A stretch of DNA of 36,168 bases. Source: Bacillota bacterium. Its GTDB lineage: Bacteria; Bacillota; Dethiobacteria; DTU022; UBA8154. The stretch lies in contig JAAYOY010000163.1 in assembly GCA_012520035.1 (NCBI GenBank), positions 1 to 36,168 on the forward strand, written 5' to 3'. Shown in pieces: positions 19,711 to 29,458 of this stretch. Numbering within the stretch: position 1 is the stretch's first letter; every line of letters starts with the position of its first letter. The translations under genes and the position numbers were made by a program. The notes beneath the pieces are model-generated. The model searched no databases, had not been told where the DNA came from, and was given only the letters and a program-made list of their open reading frames with translations.

Positions 19711-19777
19711 ATTAAAGCCTCCTTCACACTAAAGCCCATACTGGAACCCATCCACAACATCTATAATCCAATCTTTG

Positions 19778-19908
19778 TTACCTGCGTTACCCGCGCTACC
19801 TGCGCTTATTACCGCACCTTCCTGTATTTTTCGGCAATTATATCCACTTTCCTGCACTTTTTTATACTTTTCTGCATTTCTATCCTGCATTTTTTTATTA
19901 TACTTTTT
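19778..19908. repeat. Low-complexity direct repeats between iscR and iscS
   Basis: Three 9-bp units (ttacctgcg/ttacccgcg/ctacctgcg, 19778-19804) and ctgcaytttttt(at)tatactttt units at 19852-19871 and 19885-19908. Confidence 0.7.
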
Positions 19909-20353
19909 CAAACTCCGTATTTTTGCTTTCAATACTCCAATCGAGCATATCCTGAAGAGAGATATTATCCAACAAATTATCGATGTGCTCCCTGAGCTTT
20001 TCCCAAACATTCCTTACCAGGCAATCTTCTGTTTTATTGCAGCGGCGGTTTTTATCCACCTGCCCGCCCTCTGCCAGACAGTCCACCGGGAAAAGAGGGC
20101 CTTCCAGCACCCGGATAATATCGCCTACATAGACATGTTGCGGCTGTTGTGCCAGCATATAGCCTCCCTTGACGCCCCTGGTGCTTTTTATCAGGCCACC
20201 ACGCCTGAGTGTGGCAAAAATTTGCTCCAGGAAATATTGAGAGATATTTTCATTTTGGGATATTGAGCTGAGAGGAACGGGGCCGTTCTCATAATTTAAG
20301 GCCAGATAAACCATCGCCCTGACACCGTATTCTCCCTTTGCCGACAAACGCAC
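19898..20353 (-). CDS. iscR: Rrf2 family transcriptional regulator (IscR-type)
   Basis: MRLSAKGEYGVRAMVYLAL, YLEQIFATLRRGGLIKSTRGVKGGYMLA, three Cys in CLAEGGQVDKNRRCNKTEDCLV. Confidence 0.92.
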   Translation of the reverse strand: MRLSAKGEYGVRAMVYLALNYENGPVPLSSISQNENISQYFLEQIFATLRRGGLIKSTRGVKGGYMLAQQPQHVYVGDIIRVLEGPLFPVDCLAEGGQVDKNRRCNKTEDCLVRNVWEKLREHIDNLLDNISLQDMLDWSIESKNTEFEKV

Positions 20354-20879
20354 TTCATCACCACCTTGTTAAACAGCTAAAATTTCACGCTTTTACTTCT
20401 TTGTGCTCATAATTGCTAAATATTGAGGAGCTTTATTTTGAAAAGCTGAATGTTAAAACTTATACCGGAGGAAGAGACTGATTCGGCTGCCATACCGGAA
20501 AGGATATTAATCCAGAGCAATTTACTCAGGATTTAACTAAAAACAAAATCCCTTTGTAGATTATCACTGATATACTGCCGGATTGTAAAATGCTGCACTT
20601 GCTCTGATTCACTTAATCCTGACTTGGCAGGTCTATTATTTCTGATATAGAAAGATTATCACGAAATCCTTGTGGCGTCAAGAAAAATTTGCTTGCAAAA
20701 AAACAAACCGCCAACAGCCGCCAGGCCACTCCTGCAGGAGCTTGAACGCGTTTAAAAAACCTATAATCATCTTTATTTTATTCCGCTTTTCCTATAATAC
20801 AATAAAGCTTTATTGCAAATAACTATTTAATATTGCCGCCTTTTCAATTATAATTGAATATAGCTGGAGGTGTAATAAA

Positions 20880-21929
20880 ATGTCCGAAGAAAAACTGCGT
20901 CTGACAATGATGACTTCGAGCTCGGGGTGAGCAGCCAAAATAGGCCCCGGGGCTCTGGCACAGGTGCTGTGCCGATTACCTCTAAGCGATGACCCTAACT
21001 TTATCAACAAGGACCAGCACTTTGCCGATGCCGGAATATACCGCATATCGGAGAACCTCGCGCTGGTTCAAACTGTGGATTATTTCACCCCCGTTACAGA
21101 TGATCCATATCTATTCGGGCAAATCGCCGTTGCCAACTCGCTGAGCGATGTTTATGCCGTGGGAGGAAAACCGCTCACAGCGATGAATATTATCTGTTTC
21201 CCCTGCAAAAAGCTTCCCCTGGAGTATATGGAGGCGATCCTGCAGGGAGGGCTCTCCAAGATGCTGGAGGCCAATGTAACGCTGGTCGGAGGACACAGTG
21301 TCGATGACCTTGAGCCCAAGTACGGCCTGTCGGTCACCGGCATAGTTGATCCGGGGAAAATGATCACCGGCTCCGGAGCGAAGCCGGGGGACTCCCTGGT
21401 TTTAACCAAACCCCTGGGGACGGGGATCATTGTAACCGCCCTGAAGGGGGATTTCCTGAGCCCACAGGAGGCTGCCGATACGTTCCAGGGCATGGCAACG
21501 TTAAACGCCGCCGCATCCAGGGCTATGGTTCGGGCAGGGGTTTCCGCCTGCACGGATGTAAGCGGGTTTGGCCTGGTGGGACATCTCCAGGAGATGCTCA
21601 TCTCAAGCAAAGTCGGCGCACGAATTAATTTGAAAGCATTGCCGCTCTACCGGGGTGTGGCTGAGATGTCCGCGCAGGGACTTATTCCCGGCGGCGATTA
21701 CCGCAATCTGGAGTATTACAAAAAAGACCTAATCTTTGAAGCGGAAGAAAGCGAACTGCAGGAGAGTATGATATTGCTTGCGGATGCCCAGACATCCGGC
21801 GGCCTGCTTATGGCCGTTTCCCCTACGCGCCTGGAGCAGCTATTGGCCGAACTGTATAAAGAAGGCTCGCAGGGATATGTTATCGGTGAAATTACCGCCG
21901 GACCGGAAGGGAAAATAGCAATATATTAA
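20880..21929 (+). CDS. selD: Selenide, water dikinase SelD containing selenocysteine (in-frame TGA at 20928-20930)
   Basis: ATG at 20880 after tggagg RBS: MSEEKLRLTMMTSSSG-U-AAKIGPGALAQVLCRLPLSDDPNFINKDQHFADAGIYRI...; frame continuous with track ORF 20964-21929. Confidence 0.95.
20957..20973 (+). promoter_or_regulatory. SECIS-like hairpin in the selD mRNA
   Basis: ggcacag-gtg-ctgtgcc perfect 7-bp stem; apical GTG starts 33 nt after the TGA. Confidence 0.8.
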
Positions 21930-22034
21930 CGCACTATTTGCGCTTTGTTAGCGCTAAACGCCAGGCCGCAATCCGGTTATTAAATACAGGTATTAAACAG
22001 CTATATACTGTGGAGATACTATCGAAGGTGAGTT

Positions 22035-22733
22035 ATGAAAAACAAGCTGGACTATGATTTTACTTCCCTGGAGGGAATTTTTCAGAGGCCGGAACCTCTC
22101 AATGTTTTTGCCCTGGAGAGAATGGGTGCGGTTAAAGACCTTTTAAGGGATAGAGAAAGCTATAGCTGCCCCCCATCCTGCCGGCAGTGCTGTTACGGTT
22201 CTATCCTGATGTCGTATACCGAGTTTACCTATATCATGCTTTACCTGCAGGAAAGCTGGTCATGGGAAAAGATCTTCGCCTTGTTCCGGACGAGAGTCGG
22301 CCTGCTGACGGATAACGATGGTACCGGTACATTGCTCTGCCCATTCCTGCAAGAAGATGCTGAGAAAGAACACTGCAGCATCTACCCGGCAAGGCCGCTC
22401 ATCTGCCGCGTTTTTGGGACCACAGCAGCGCCCTGTGAAGAACCCATCAACCCTTCGGCCATGGAGGAAAGCCTTTTCTACCGGGCCTACGATCTTCTTT
22501 ATTATGGCCACGGCAGGGAAAACTTCATTGCCCTCAATCTTCATAAAAATTGGGCAGTCTATGAAGCACCTTTCGCCCTGTGGTGCCTGGCCGACAACAG
22601 TAAAGAAACAAGGATATACCTGTATAATTTGATTGCCGGGCAGAAAAATTCCTTTAACGCTGTTCTTTACGACCGGGAAAAATGTAATTTTTTTGTTTAC
22701 CGCAGCGGTTACAAAACAATACTGAACCAATAA
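22035..22733 (+). CDS. YkgJ-type cysteine cluster protein
   Basis: CPPSCRQCCYGSILMS and CPFLQEDAEKEHCSIYPARPLICRVFG motifs. Confidence 0.85.
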   Translation: MKNKLDYDFTSLEGIFQRPEPLNVFALERMGAVKDLLRDRESYSCPPSCRQCCYGSILMSYTEFTYIMLYLQESWSWEKIFALFRTRVGLLTDNDGTGTLLCPFLQEDAEKEHCSIYPARPLICRVFGTTAAPCEEPINPSAMEESLFYRAYDLLYYGHGRENFIALNLHKNWAVYEAPFALWCLADNSKETRIYLYNLIAGQKNSFNAVLYDREKCNFFVYRSGYKTILNQ

Positions 22734-22851
22734 TACCGGGCAACAATCCCGACCTCAAAAGCTTGATTCTAAAAAAGGGTTAAATATTTCCTGTTTCACT
22801 TAAAAAGAGAACATGTTATATTATATTAAACTTTAACCGGAGGAAAATCGT

Positions 22852-24147
22852 TTGCAACATTTTTTTATGTTGATATTTTTTTCCTTTTGGGGAGGAGTCT
22901 TGCTAGCATATATTCCTCTTTACAAAAGGCCAACCCTGTATTTTTTTGCAGAATTTTTTAAAGGAGTTGCTGTTGCCGCTGCAGCACTTTTTTTTGTTGG
23001 AACACCTACTGCCCTTGTAGTAGCCGGTTTTGGACTGCTGGCCGGGAATTTGTGGTTTCCCCTTCCGCATTGGAAAAAGAGAGAATCGATATATGGCAAT
23101 GTATCCGGATTACTTCTGTTTTTAGCCCCAGACCTTTTTCTGCTTTTTGTATCCTGGGTAATAATCATTTACCTGCTGCGACAGGAGCCGGTAAATGAAA
23201 TATTTATGTCATTCTACCTCTTATTACCCCTGCTTATGCTCTTAACAGGGAAGAGCGATATCTATATTCTCTTTAGCACCCTAATTTTAATCATTGTTTT
23301 AATAGATAATCTAAAAAGGCTGGAAGACGGGCTAAAAATTGCAATCAAAAAGGCCGGATGGAAAATCCTCTGTAACCGGCAGCCTGTTTTGTCACCCGCA
23401 TGTAGGAAAAACCTGCGTCGTGTAGGGTACGTTTCAGTGGTACTCCTCCTGTTGCTGGCTTTTTTTCTCAACCGCTATGTTTACCGCGGCTTCGGGATGC
23501 AGGTAGAGCTTTTTCGCAGCGGGCCCAAAGAGCTCAAGGTCGTCGCATTGACATTTGATGACGGGCCGGATCCGCGCTTTACTCCTTTAATTCTCGATAT
23601 TTTAGAAGAGTACGATATCAAGGCAACTTTTTTCATGGTAGGCAAACACGCGGAAAAATATCCCCATATAGCCCGTCTGGTAGAAGAAGCAGGCCATGAG
23701 ATCGGCAACCATACTTACAGCCATGCCAATTTGTTGCAGGCTTCAGCTTACCGCATCTCAAACGAGATAACCAGGGGAGAAGAGGCGATCCTAAACTCTA
23801 CCGGAAAACGTCCTTCTTTGTTGCGCCCACCCAGGGGGTTGTATAATCCCACGGTGAAGGAGAAGGCACGGGAAATGGGCTATACCATCGCCCTCTGGTC
23901 TCTTTCCTCCAATGATTGGCTGGAGTTGCGCCCGTTGGATATTACACGCAGAATTCTGCGAAACGTATCCAACGGCGACATCATCCTCTTCCATGACAGC
24001 GGTGATCTGATTAGGTCCGAAGGCGGGGACCGTCTGTCTACGGTACTCTCCCTTAAACCCATTATTGAGGGATTAAAGGAACAGGATTATATTTTCGTTA
24101 CCATTACTGAAATGATGATCCTCTCCGGGCTGAGCGGGGATATTTAA
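22852..24147 (+). CDS. Polysaccharide deacetylase (NodB domain) with multi-TM N-terminal domain
   Basis: VVALTFDDGPDPRFTPLILDIL, ATFFMVGKHAEKYP, EIGNHTYSHANL, LRPPRGLYN; N-terminal ~180 aa multi-TM. Start is TTG (ttgcaacat). Confidence 0.9.
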   Translation: MQHFFMLIFFSFWGGVLLAYIPLYKRPTLYFFAEFFKGVAVAAAALFFVGTPTALVVAGFGLLAGNLWFPLPHWKKRESIYGNVSGLLLFLAPDLFLLFVSWVIIIYLLRQEPVNEIFMSFYLLLPLLMLLTGKSDIYILFSTLILIIVLIDNLKRLEDGLKIAIKKAGWKILCNRQPVLSPACRKNLRRVGYVSVVLLLLLAFFLNRYVYRGFGMQVELFRSGPKELKVVALTFDDGPDPRFTPLILDILEEYDIKATFFMVGKHAEKYPHIARLVEEAGHEIGNHTYSHANLLQASAYRISNEITRGEEAILNSTGKRPSLLRPPRGLYNPTVKEKAREMGYTIALWSLSSNDWLELRPLDITRRILRNVSNGDIILFHDSGDLIRSEGGDRLSTVLSLKPIIEGLKEQDYIFVTITEMMILSGLSGDI

Positions 24148-24252
24148 CTCAACTCCTGGAAAATTAGAAAAAGGACTTCAGTTGAGCCATCGAATAAAGC
24201 AACAGCAGAAAACAAAAAAACATGCGGCAAAAAAAAGAGGAGGTAAGAAAAG

Positions 24253-24885
24253 TTGAAATGGCAGATTCGGCCCGCTTCGCCTGAAGATTTGAATCAGGTA
24301 GCGGCTCTTTTTCTGGAATCATTCGAAGAAACCATTGGGCACTTCTTTAAAGACGGCCCACCGCCTGCGGCAGCCCTGGAGGATTTCTTCTGTTTTCTCT
24401 TAAAAGAAGAACCCGAAGCCTTCTGGGTCGCCCGGCAGGAGGAAAAAGCTGCAAAAAGCATCCTGGGGTACATTGTTGTTGTCGCCGATCTTCCCTTTTT
24501 ATGGCGCCGTGCCTTCCTGGGAGGTTATGTTTTCCACTGGGCCAAGCGCTTCCTGCAGGGTGTTTACGGCGTTAATATCAGGGTTGCCTGCCGCATTTTG
24601 CAGAATAAGTTTGCCTTTTGGCGCCATTCACGTTCTATGCCCCAGTACTGCTCACAAATCCTCTCACTGGCTGTAACCGGGAACTGCCGGGGAAAGGGCC
24701 TCGGCCGAAAACTGCTGGAAAACGGCATTCTCTATTTACATAAACGCGGGAAAAAGAACATTAAGCTGGAGGTACGCCCCTGGAACAAGACCGCTCTGGG
24801 ACTATACAGCAGTATCGGCTTTAAACCCGCAGGAACTACCAGGGACAGCCAGGGGGAATGGCTGGTAATGGTAAAAACCTCCTGA
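24253..24885 (+). CDS. GNAT family N-acetyltransferase
   Basis: SLAVTGNCRGKGLGRKLLENGILYLHKRGKKNIKLEVRPWNKTALGLYSSIGFKPAGTT; TTG start. Confidence 0.88.
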   Translation: MKWQIRPASPEDLNQVAALFLESFEETIGHFFKDGPPPAAALEDFFCFLLKEEPEAFWVARQEEKAAKSILGYIVVVADLPFLWRRAFLGGYVFHWAKRFLQGVYGVNIRVACRILQNKFAFWRHSRSMPQYCSQILSLAVTGNCRGKGLGRKLLENGILYLHKRGKKNIKLEVRPWNKTALGLYSSIGFKPAGTTRDSQGEWLVMVKTS

Positions 24886-24895
24886 CAAGCTGTTA

Positions 24896-24923
24896 ATAAT
24901 TGAATAAATCGGGCCTGCCCCCG
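24896..24923 (+). repeat. Dispersed repeat family copy (degenerate)
   Basis: aataattgaataaatcgggcctgcccccgt. Confidence 0.55.
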
Positions 24924-24926
24924 TCT

Positions 24927-25412
24927 TTAGCCTGAAAATATACTGAACAGGCCATAACTTACAGTCGCAATAATAATGGCTGCAATCATATTACCGAAAA
25001 ATATGGCCGGCAACGCCCATTTGATTCGGATATCAAGAAGTGCTGCAATAAGACTTCCGGTCCACACACCCGTACCGGGCAAAGGAATAGCAACAAAGAT
25101 GAAAAGACCCCAGGCCCCATACTTTTGCACTTTATGCGCTTTGCCATTCCCCAGCGTTCTTTCCGTTAATTTTTCCACCGGTTTCTTAAAATACCTGGTG
25201 GTTCTTAGGTACTTGAAAAGAGGCCTGACTGCATACAGGATCAGAGGTGACGGAACCATGCTGCCGATAAAAGACAAAAAAGTAGCATGCAGTGGGGATA
25301 ATCCAAGGGAGATGCCCACCGGGATCGCACCTCTAAGCTCTATTACCGGGAGTGCTGCAGTTAATAACACCGTAAATTCTACCGATAAAAAATTAAGGAA
25401 TTCAGTCAGCAA
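24927..25412 (-). CDS. Small multi-drug export protein (COG2426/PF06695-like)
   Basis: LPVIELRGAIPVGISLGLSPLHATFLSFIGSMVPSPLILYAVRPLF...GLFIFVAIPLPGTGVWTGSLIAALL; TTG start. Confidence 0.88.
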   Translation of the reverse strand: MLTEFLNFLSVEFTVLLTAALPVIELRGAIPVGISLGLSPLHATFLSFIGSMVPSPLILYAVRPLFKYLRTTRYFKKPVEKLTERTLGNGKAHKVQKYGAWGLFIFVAIPLPGTGVWTGSLIAALLDIRIKWALPAIFFGNMIAAIIIATVSYGLFSIFSG

Positions 25413-25431
25413 AAAATATATACCACCATTT

Positions 25432-25562
25432 CGGGGGCCGGGCTTGCATTATTACTATTAATTAATCGCAATTTGCTCCAAAGCTGTTTTGCGCTACACC
25501 CTCAAAAATGTTCCATGAAAATTTCTAACAATAACGCAATTAATGCAACCCTGACCCCATTA
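25432..25562. repeat. Inverted pair of the repeat family (about 130 bp, MITE-like)
   Basis: Left cgggggccgggcttgcattatt (25432 on); right acgcaattaatgcaaccctgaccccatta (25534-25562), inverted. Confidence 0.65.
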
Positions 25563-26762
25563 CTGTTTCCCATGCACATAATAATACAAAATAACAGACA
25601 AGAGCACAACAATAGCCAGCGTCAGATACGTCCCGCGAAAATCTACCAACTGAACAATTATCCCCGTTAGATACGGCCCAATCCCCATGCCCCCGTCCAT
25701 GCAAATAAAAAAGGTTGAAGTAGCTAATCCAACCCGTAACTTCGGTGATTTTTTAATAGCAATCGCCTGCGAACAGGACATCAGTGTCCCGAAACCAAGT
25801 GCAACCAGCGCCCCTGCCAATAGAAGGATGAAGCCGTTATAAGCATAGCTAAGCAATAACAGGCTCAATGAAAATAATAATATTGACGGATAAATAACGA
25901 AATTATCCCCTTTGAGATCCAGCAACCTGCCTGTAAACGGCCGAGAGATAAAAAGAAAAATGGCATACACAATAAAAAAGAAACCGGCTGCATCCTGCAG
26001 TTGTATTTGGATTGCATATGAATTAAGAAAAGAAACGATGCCTGAATAGGCTATGCCCATTATCACCATCATAATTGAAATGGAGAAGGCCTTTTTTTCA
26101 AAGAAATCCTGTATTCCAAACCCTCTTTTCAACGCCCGGCGTTGTTCTTCGGTTAAATTCGCTTCAGGGATTTTGGAAAATAATATAATAACAAGGCTAA
26201 TCGCGGAAAATAAAGTGCAGGCAGCAAAAATCATCTTAAAATCTGCACGCTGCAAAATAAAAAGACCGATAAAAGGCCCAAGCGCTGTCGCGGCAGTTGG
26301 GCTTAACGAAAAATAACTTGTCCCTTCCCCTTTCCGCTCATCGGGAATCAGATCCATTGCGGCAGTTGCCGCGGTTGTAGTCGCAATGCCAAAAGCAACC
26401 CCGTGTATAAAACGAACCGCCAGCAATAGACCCAAGCTATTGGCCGGAAAGTATAACAGCGTGGCAATCAAAAACAATAAAAGGCCTGCGTAAAGCAACT
26501 TCCTGCGCCCAATTACTTCAATATATCTGCCCGTTAGCAGGCGTGAAAAAAGTGATGCAATAATAAAAATGCCGGCAGCAAGACCGGCCTCGCTCTGTGA
26601 AGCGCCAAACTGCTCAACCACATAAACAGCCAGGGTGGTCATTAATATGTAAAAATTAAGAGCAATAAAGAAAGCCACCAAAAGTATAATAATGAAATCC
26701 TTCGTCCATAAGCTAGATTTACTCAATTTGTTCAATTCCGTTACCTCGTGCAAAGCTTGCAT
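25560..26762 (-). CDS. MFS transporter
   Basis: 12-TM profile, GRYIEVIGRRKLLYAGL loop motif; 400 aa. Confidence 0.9.
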   Translation of the reverse strand: MQALHEVTELNKLSKSSLWTKDFIIILLVAFFIALNFYILMTTLAVYVVEQFGASQSEAGLAAGIFIIASLFSRLLTGRYIEVIGRRKLLYAGLLLFLIATLLYFPANSLGLLLAVRFIHGVAFGIATTTAATAAMDLIPDERKGEGTSYFSLSPTAATALGPFIGLFILQRADFKMIFAACTLFSAISLVIILFSKIPEANLTEEQRRALKRGFGIQDFFEKKAFSISIMMVIMGIAYSGIVSFLNSYAIQIQLQDAAGFFFIVYAIFLFISRPFTGRLLDLKGDNFVIYPSILLFSLSLLLLSYAYNGFILLLAGALVALGFGTLMSCSQAIAIKKSPKLRVGLATSTFFICMDGGMGIGPYLTGIIVQLVDFRGTYLTLAIVVLLSVILYYYVHGKQ

Positions 26763-26771
26763 TTTTGCTTT

Positions 26772-28598
26772 CTATATTTTGGGAGTATATTCCTTAAACC
26801 CCAATAACAGGCCGAGATCGGTCCCCACTATTTCCGAAAGACTGTTCAGCTCCTTTAAAACATCCTCCTCGCGAAGCCGGGTATCGGGAGCGATATAGAT
26901 GCGCTCATGCTTAGTTTTCATAAAGTTTTCCCTGTCGCTGAAAAGCTCCTCGCAAAGCTTTTCTCCCGGCCTCACGCCGGTTAGCTTAATCTCGATATCC
27001 TTCCCCGGCTGCAAACCTGACAAAAGGATCATATCTTTTGCCAGATCCATAATCTTCACCGGCTCGCCCATGTCCAGGATAAAGATCATACCCTTTTCGC
27101 CCAGCGCCCCTGCCTGGATTACCAATTGCACCGCCTCGGGTATAGTCATAAAATAGCGGGTCATCTCCGGGTGAGTCACCGTCAACGGCCCTCCCCTGGC
27201 TATCTGTTCCTTGAAAAGGGGTACCACGCTCCCACGGCTTCCCAGAACATTGCCGAAGCGAACGGCACAAAAGATACAATTTCCGTTTTTGCGTGCCCGG
27301 TGCTGCATATAGATCTCCGAAGCCCTTTTTGTTGCTCCCATTACACTGGCAGGGTTTACCGCTTTATCAGTGGAGATAAAAACAAACCTTTCAACACCGT
27401 AACGTTCGGACAGGTCCACCAGATTTTTTGTCCCCTGCACATTATTTTGTACCGCCTGCCTGGCGTTTGCCTCCATCAAGGGTACATGTTTGTGGGCTGC
27501 CGCATGAAAAACAACCTGCGGCCGATAAGCTTGAAATACCTCCTCCAGACTCTTAAAGTCCTGTACATCCCGCACCAGGGGATACACTTTGAGCTCAGGA
27601 TTTTTCTCCGCCAGCTCCCTGTTTATGTAAAATATACCGTTTTCGTCATGATCGAGAAGCAGCAGTGCCTGCGGCCCCAACAAAGAAACCTGCCGGCAGA
27701 GCTCCGAACCGATAGAGCCGCCGGCTCCTGTAACCATAATAACTTTCCCGGACAAATAGCCGGAGATCTCCTGAATATCAACCTGCACCTGCTCCCTTTT
27801 TAAAAGGTCCTCGATCTCTACTTCCTTCAGGTGGGTGAGGTTCACCTGCCCTCCCAACAGCTCAAAGATGCCGGGGATAATTTTCAACTTCACCGGGAGC
27901 TCTTTGCAAAGGTTGATAATTTTCCGCTGCTCGCTATAGGCAGCCGAAGGCATGGCGATTACGATTTCCTTAATCCCCTTTTCCTCTACAATTCCGGGAA
28001 GATCATCCCTTGTTCCCAGCACAGGAAGCCCGTGGATAACCTGCCCCCGTTTATTGGGATCATCGTCTATAAAACCTGCCAGCCTTGCCCCCAGGGTGGA
28101 TTCGTGCTTTTTCAGCTCCCGGGCAGCCATGGCACCTGCATCCCCTGCTCCCACAATTAAAACCGGCCGCCGCCCGTTGTTATTGCCGTTTATCTTCTTC
28201 AGATACTTCGCCAGCACCCTCAGCGAAAAACGGGAGCCGCCAATAAAAAAGAGTAATAAAACCCCATAGATAATATAGACACTGCGCGGAAGCATGAGCT
28301 CAAAATACCAGCTGTAAAGCAAGCTTACCGTAGAGCCTGCCCCAACGGTAAATACGATGAGTAATAGCTCGTCCACGCTGGCATATCGCCACAGGCGCCG
28401 GTAAATGCCAAAAAAAATAAATATCAGGATTTGCATAGCAATTACCGGCCAGAGAAGGCTCTCAAAATTATTCGTATATACCGATGGTATACGACCCTCA
28501 AAGCGCAATACCAAAGCAATAAACAGGGACGCACCGATCATAACAGCATCTAATAAAGCCAGAATAATCTTCTTAAAAGTATTATTTATTCCCAACAA
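26772..28598 (-). CDS. Nucleoside-diphosphate sugar epimerase/dehydratase, CapD/FlaA1-like membrane protein
   Basis: 4 N-terminal TM, VLIVGAGDAGAMAARELK, VMVTGAGGSIGSELCRQV, AAAHKHVPLMEANA, SVMGATKRASEIYMQ. Confidence 0.95.
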   Translation of the reverse strand: MLGINNTFKKIILALLDAVMIGASLFIALVLRFEGRIPSVYTNNFESLLWPVIAMQILIFIFFGIYRRLWRYASVDELLLIVFTVGAGSTVSLLYSWYFELMLPRSVYIIYGVLLLFFIGGSRFSLRVLAKYLKKINGNNNGRRPVLIVGAGDAGAMAARELKKHESTLGARLAGFIDDDPNKRGQVIHGLPVLGTRDDLPGIVEEKGIKEIVIAMPSAAYSEQRKIINLCKELPVKLKIIPGIFELLGGQVNLTHLKEVEIEDLLKREQVQVDIQEISGYLSGKVIMVTGAGGSIGSELCRQVSLLGPQALLLLDHDENGIFYINRELAEKNPELKVYPLVRDVQDFKSLEEVFQAYRPQVVFHAAAHKHVPLMEANARQAVQNNVQGTKNLVDLSERYGVERFVFISTDKAVNPASVMGATKRASEIYMQHRARKNGNCIFCAVRFGNVLGSRGSVVPLFKEQIARGGPLTVTHPEMTRYFMTIPEAVQLVIQAGALGEKGMIFILDMGEPVKIMDLAKDMILLSGLQPGKDIEIKLTGVRPGEKLCEELFSDRENFMKTKHERIYIAPDTRLREEDVLKELNSLSEIVGTDLGLLLGFKEYTPKI

Positions 28599-28851
28599 TC
28601 GCTACTGCATCCCCCTTAACCGCCACGGCAAATCAGCTGGTTTGGCCGGAATCCCTTATATTTTCAAACGAGATACTACCGGCACTCAACAATTTTTATA
28701 CATAATTCTTCAATTTAAGAGAAAATCCTGCTAAAGTTGGAAGAAAAGATAATAAACCTGAAGACAAGCTCCAGGTTTATTCTTGTTGCCATTTTTTACA
28801 TCTTCTCAATCCGAACTTTTACTTCAGCAAGTTTCCGGGAAAGTAGTTATT

Positions 28852-28886
28852 GTTAATAAGTGAATAATTTAAGCCGGACCCCAACC
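28852..28886 (+). repeat. Dispersed repeat family copy (degenerate)
   Basis: gttaataagtgaataatttaagccggaccccaacc, immediately 3' of the desulfoferrodoxin stop. Confidence 0.6.
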
Positions 28887-28891
28887 ATTAT

Positions 28892-29272
28892 TTACACATT
28901 TGCCTTCCATAAGCCGTGAAGATTGCAGTATGCATAGACATCGGCGTTTTCTGCCTTTTCGCAGAAAACTGCTTTGGGTTCATCCCCCGGAGAAAGGGAT
29001 ACTCTCTCGATGCTATTATCCGTTACTACCGCAATCCACTCAATGTAATGCTCGTCAAGCATCGGATGAATCACAGATCCAATATCAACATATATTTTCC
29101 CATCTTTTCTTGTTGCAGCGGGGACATGCTTTTCATGAGATGCATCGACAGTATTGGCCTCAAGTTTGATCATTGGTTTACCGCAGCACACCAGCTTCCC
29201 ACCGCCATTTCTAATCAACTCCACAATATTGCCACACACCTCGCAACGATAAAATGTAACTTCTGTTTTCAT
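28892..29272 (-). CDS. Desulfoferrodoxin (superoxide reductase)
   Basis: MKTEVTFYRCEVCGNIVELIRNGGGKLVCCGKPM ... SHEKHVP ... EHYIEWI ... AYCNLHGLWK. Confidence 0.95.
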   Translation of the reverse strand: MKTEVTFYRCEVCGNIVELIRNGGGKLVCCGKPMIKLEANTVDASHEKHVPAATRKDGKIYVDIGSVIHPMLDEHYIEWIAVVTDNSIERVSLSPGDEPKAVFCEKAENADVYAYCNLHGLWKANV

Positions 29273-29458
29273 CTTCAAGACCACCTTTTTATAGAATAGT
29301 TTTCGGTTAAATAATATTAAATGATAATGCATGTTAAATAATATTAAATACGGGATGAATTGTCAATCTTACAGATACCGCATTTTTAAGGTATATCCCT
29401 ATGTTTTATCCGATTTATCACCTCATGCCTTCAAGGGCGTTGTTTTCCAGGTAAGTGT

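Noticed and set aside
20928-20930. In-frame TGA as a sequencing error or pseudogene mark in selD
   Set aside because: Position is the known catalytic Sec/Cys site of SelD and is followed by a SECIS-like hairpin; Sec is the better explanation.
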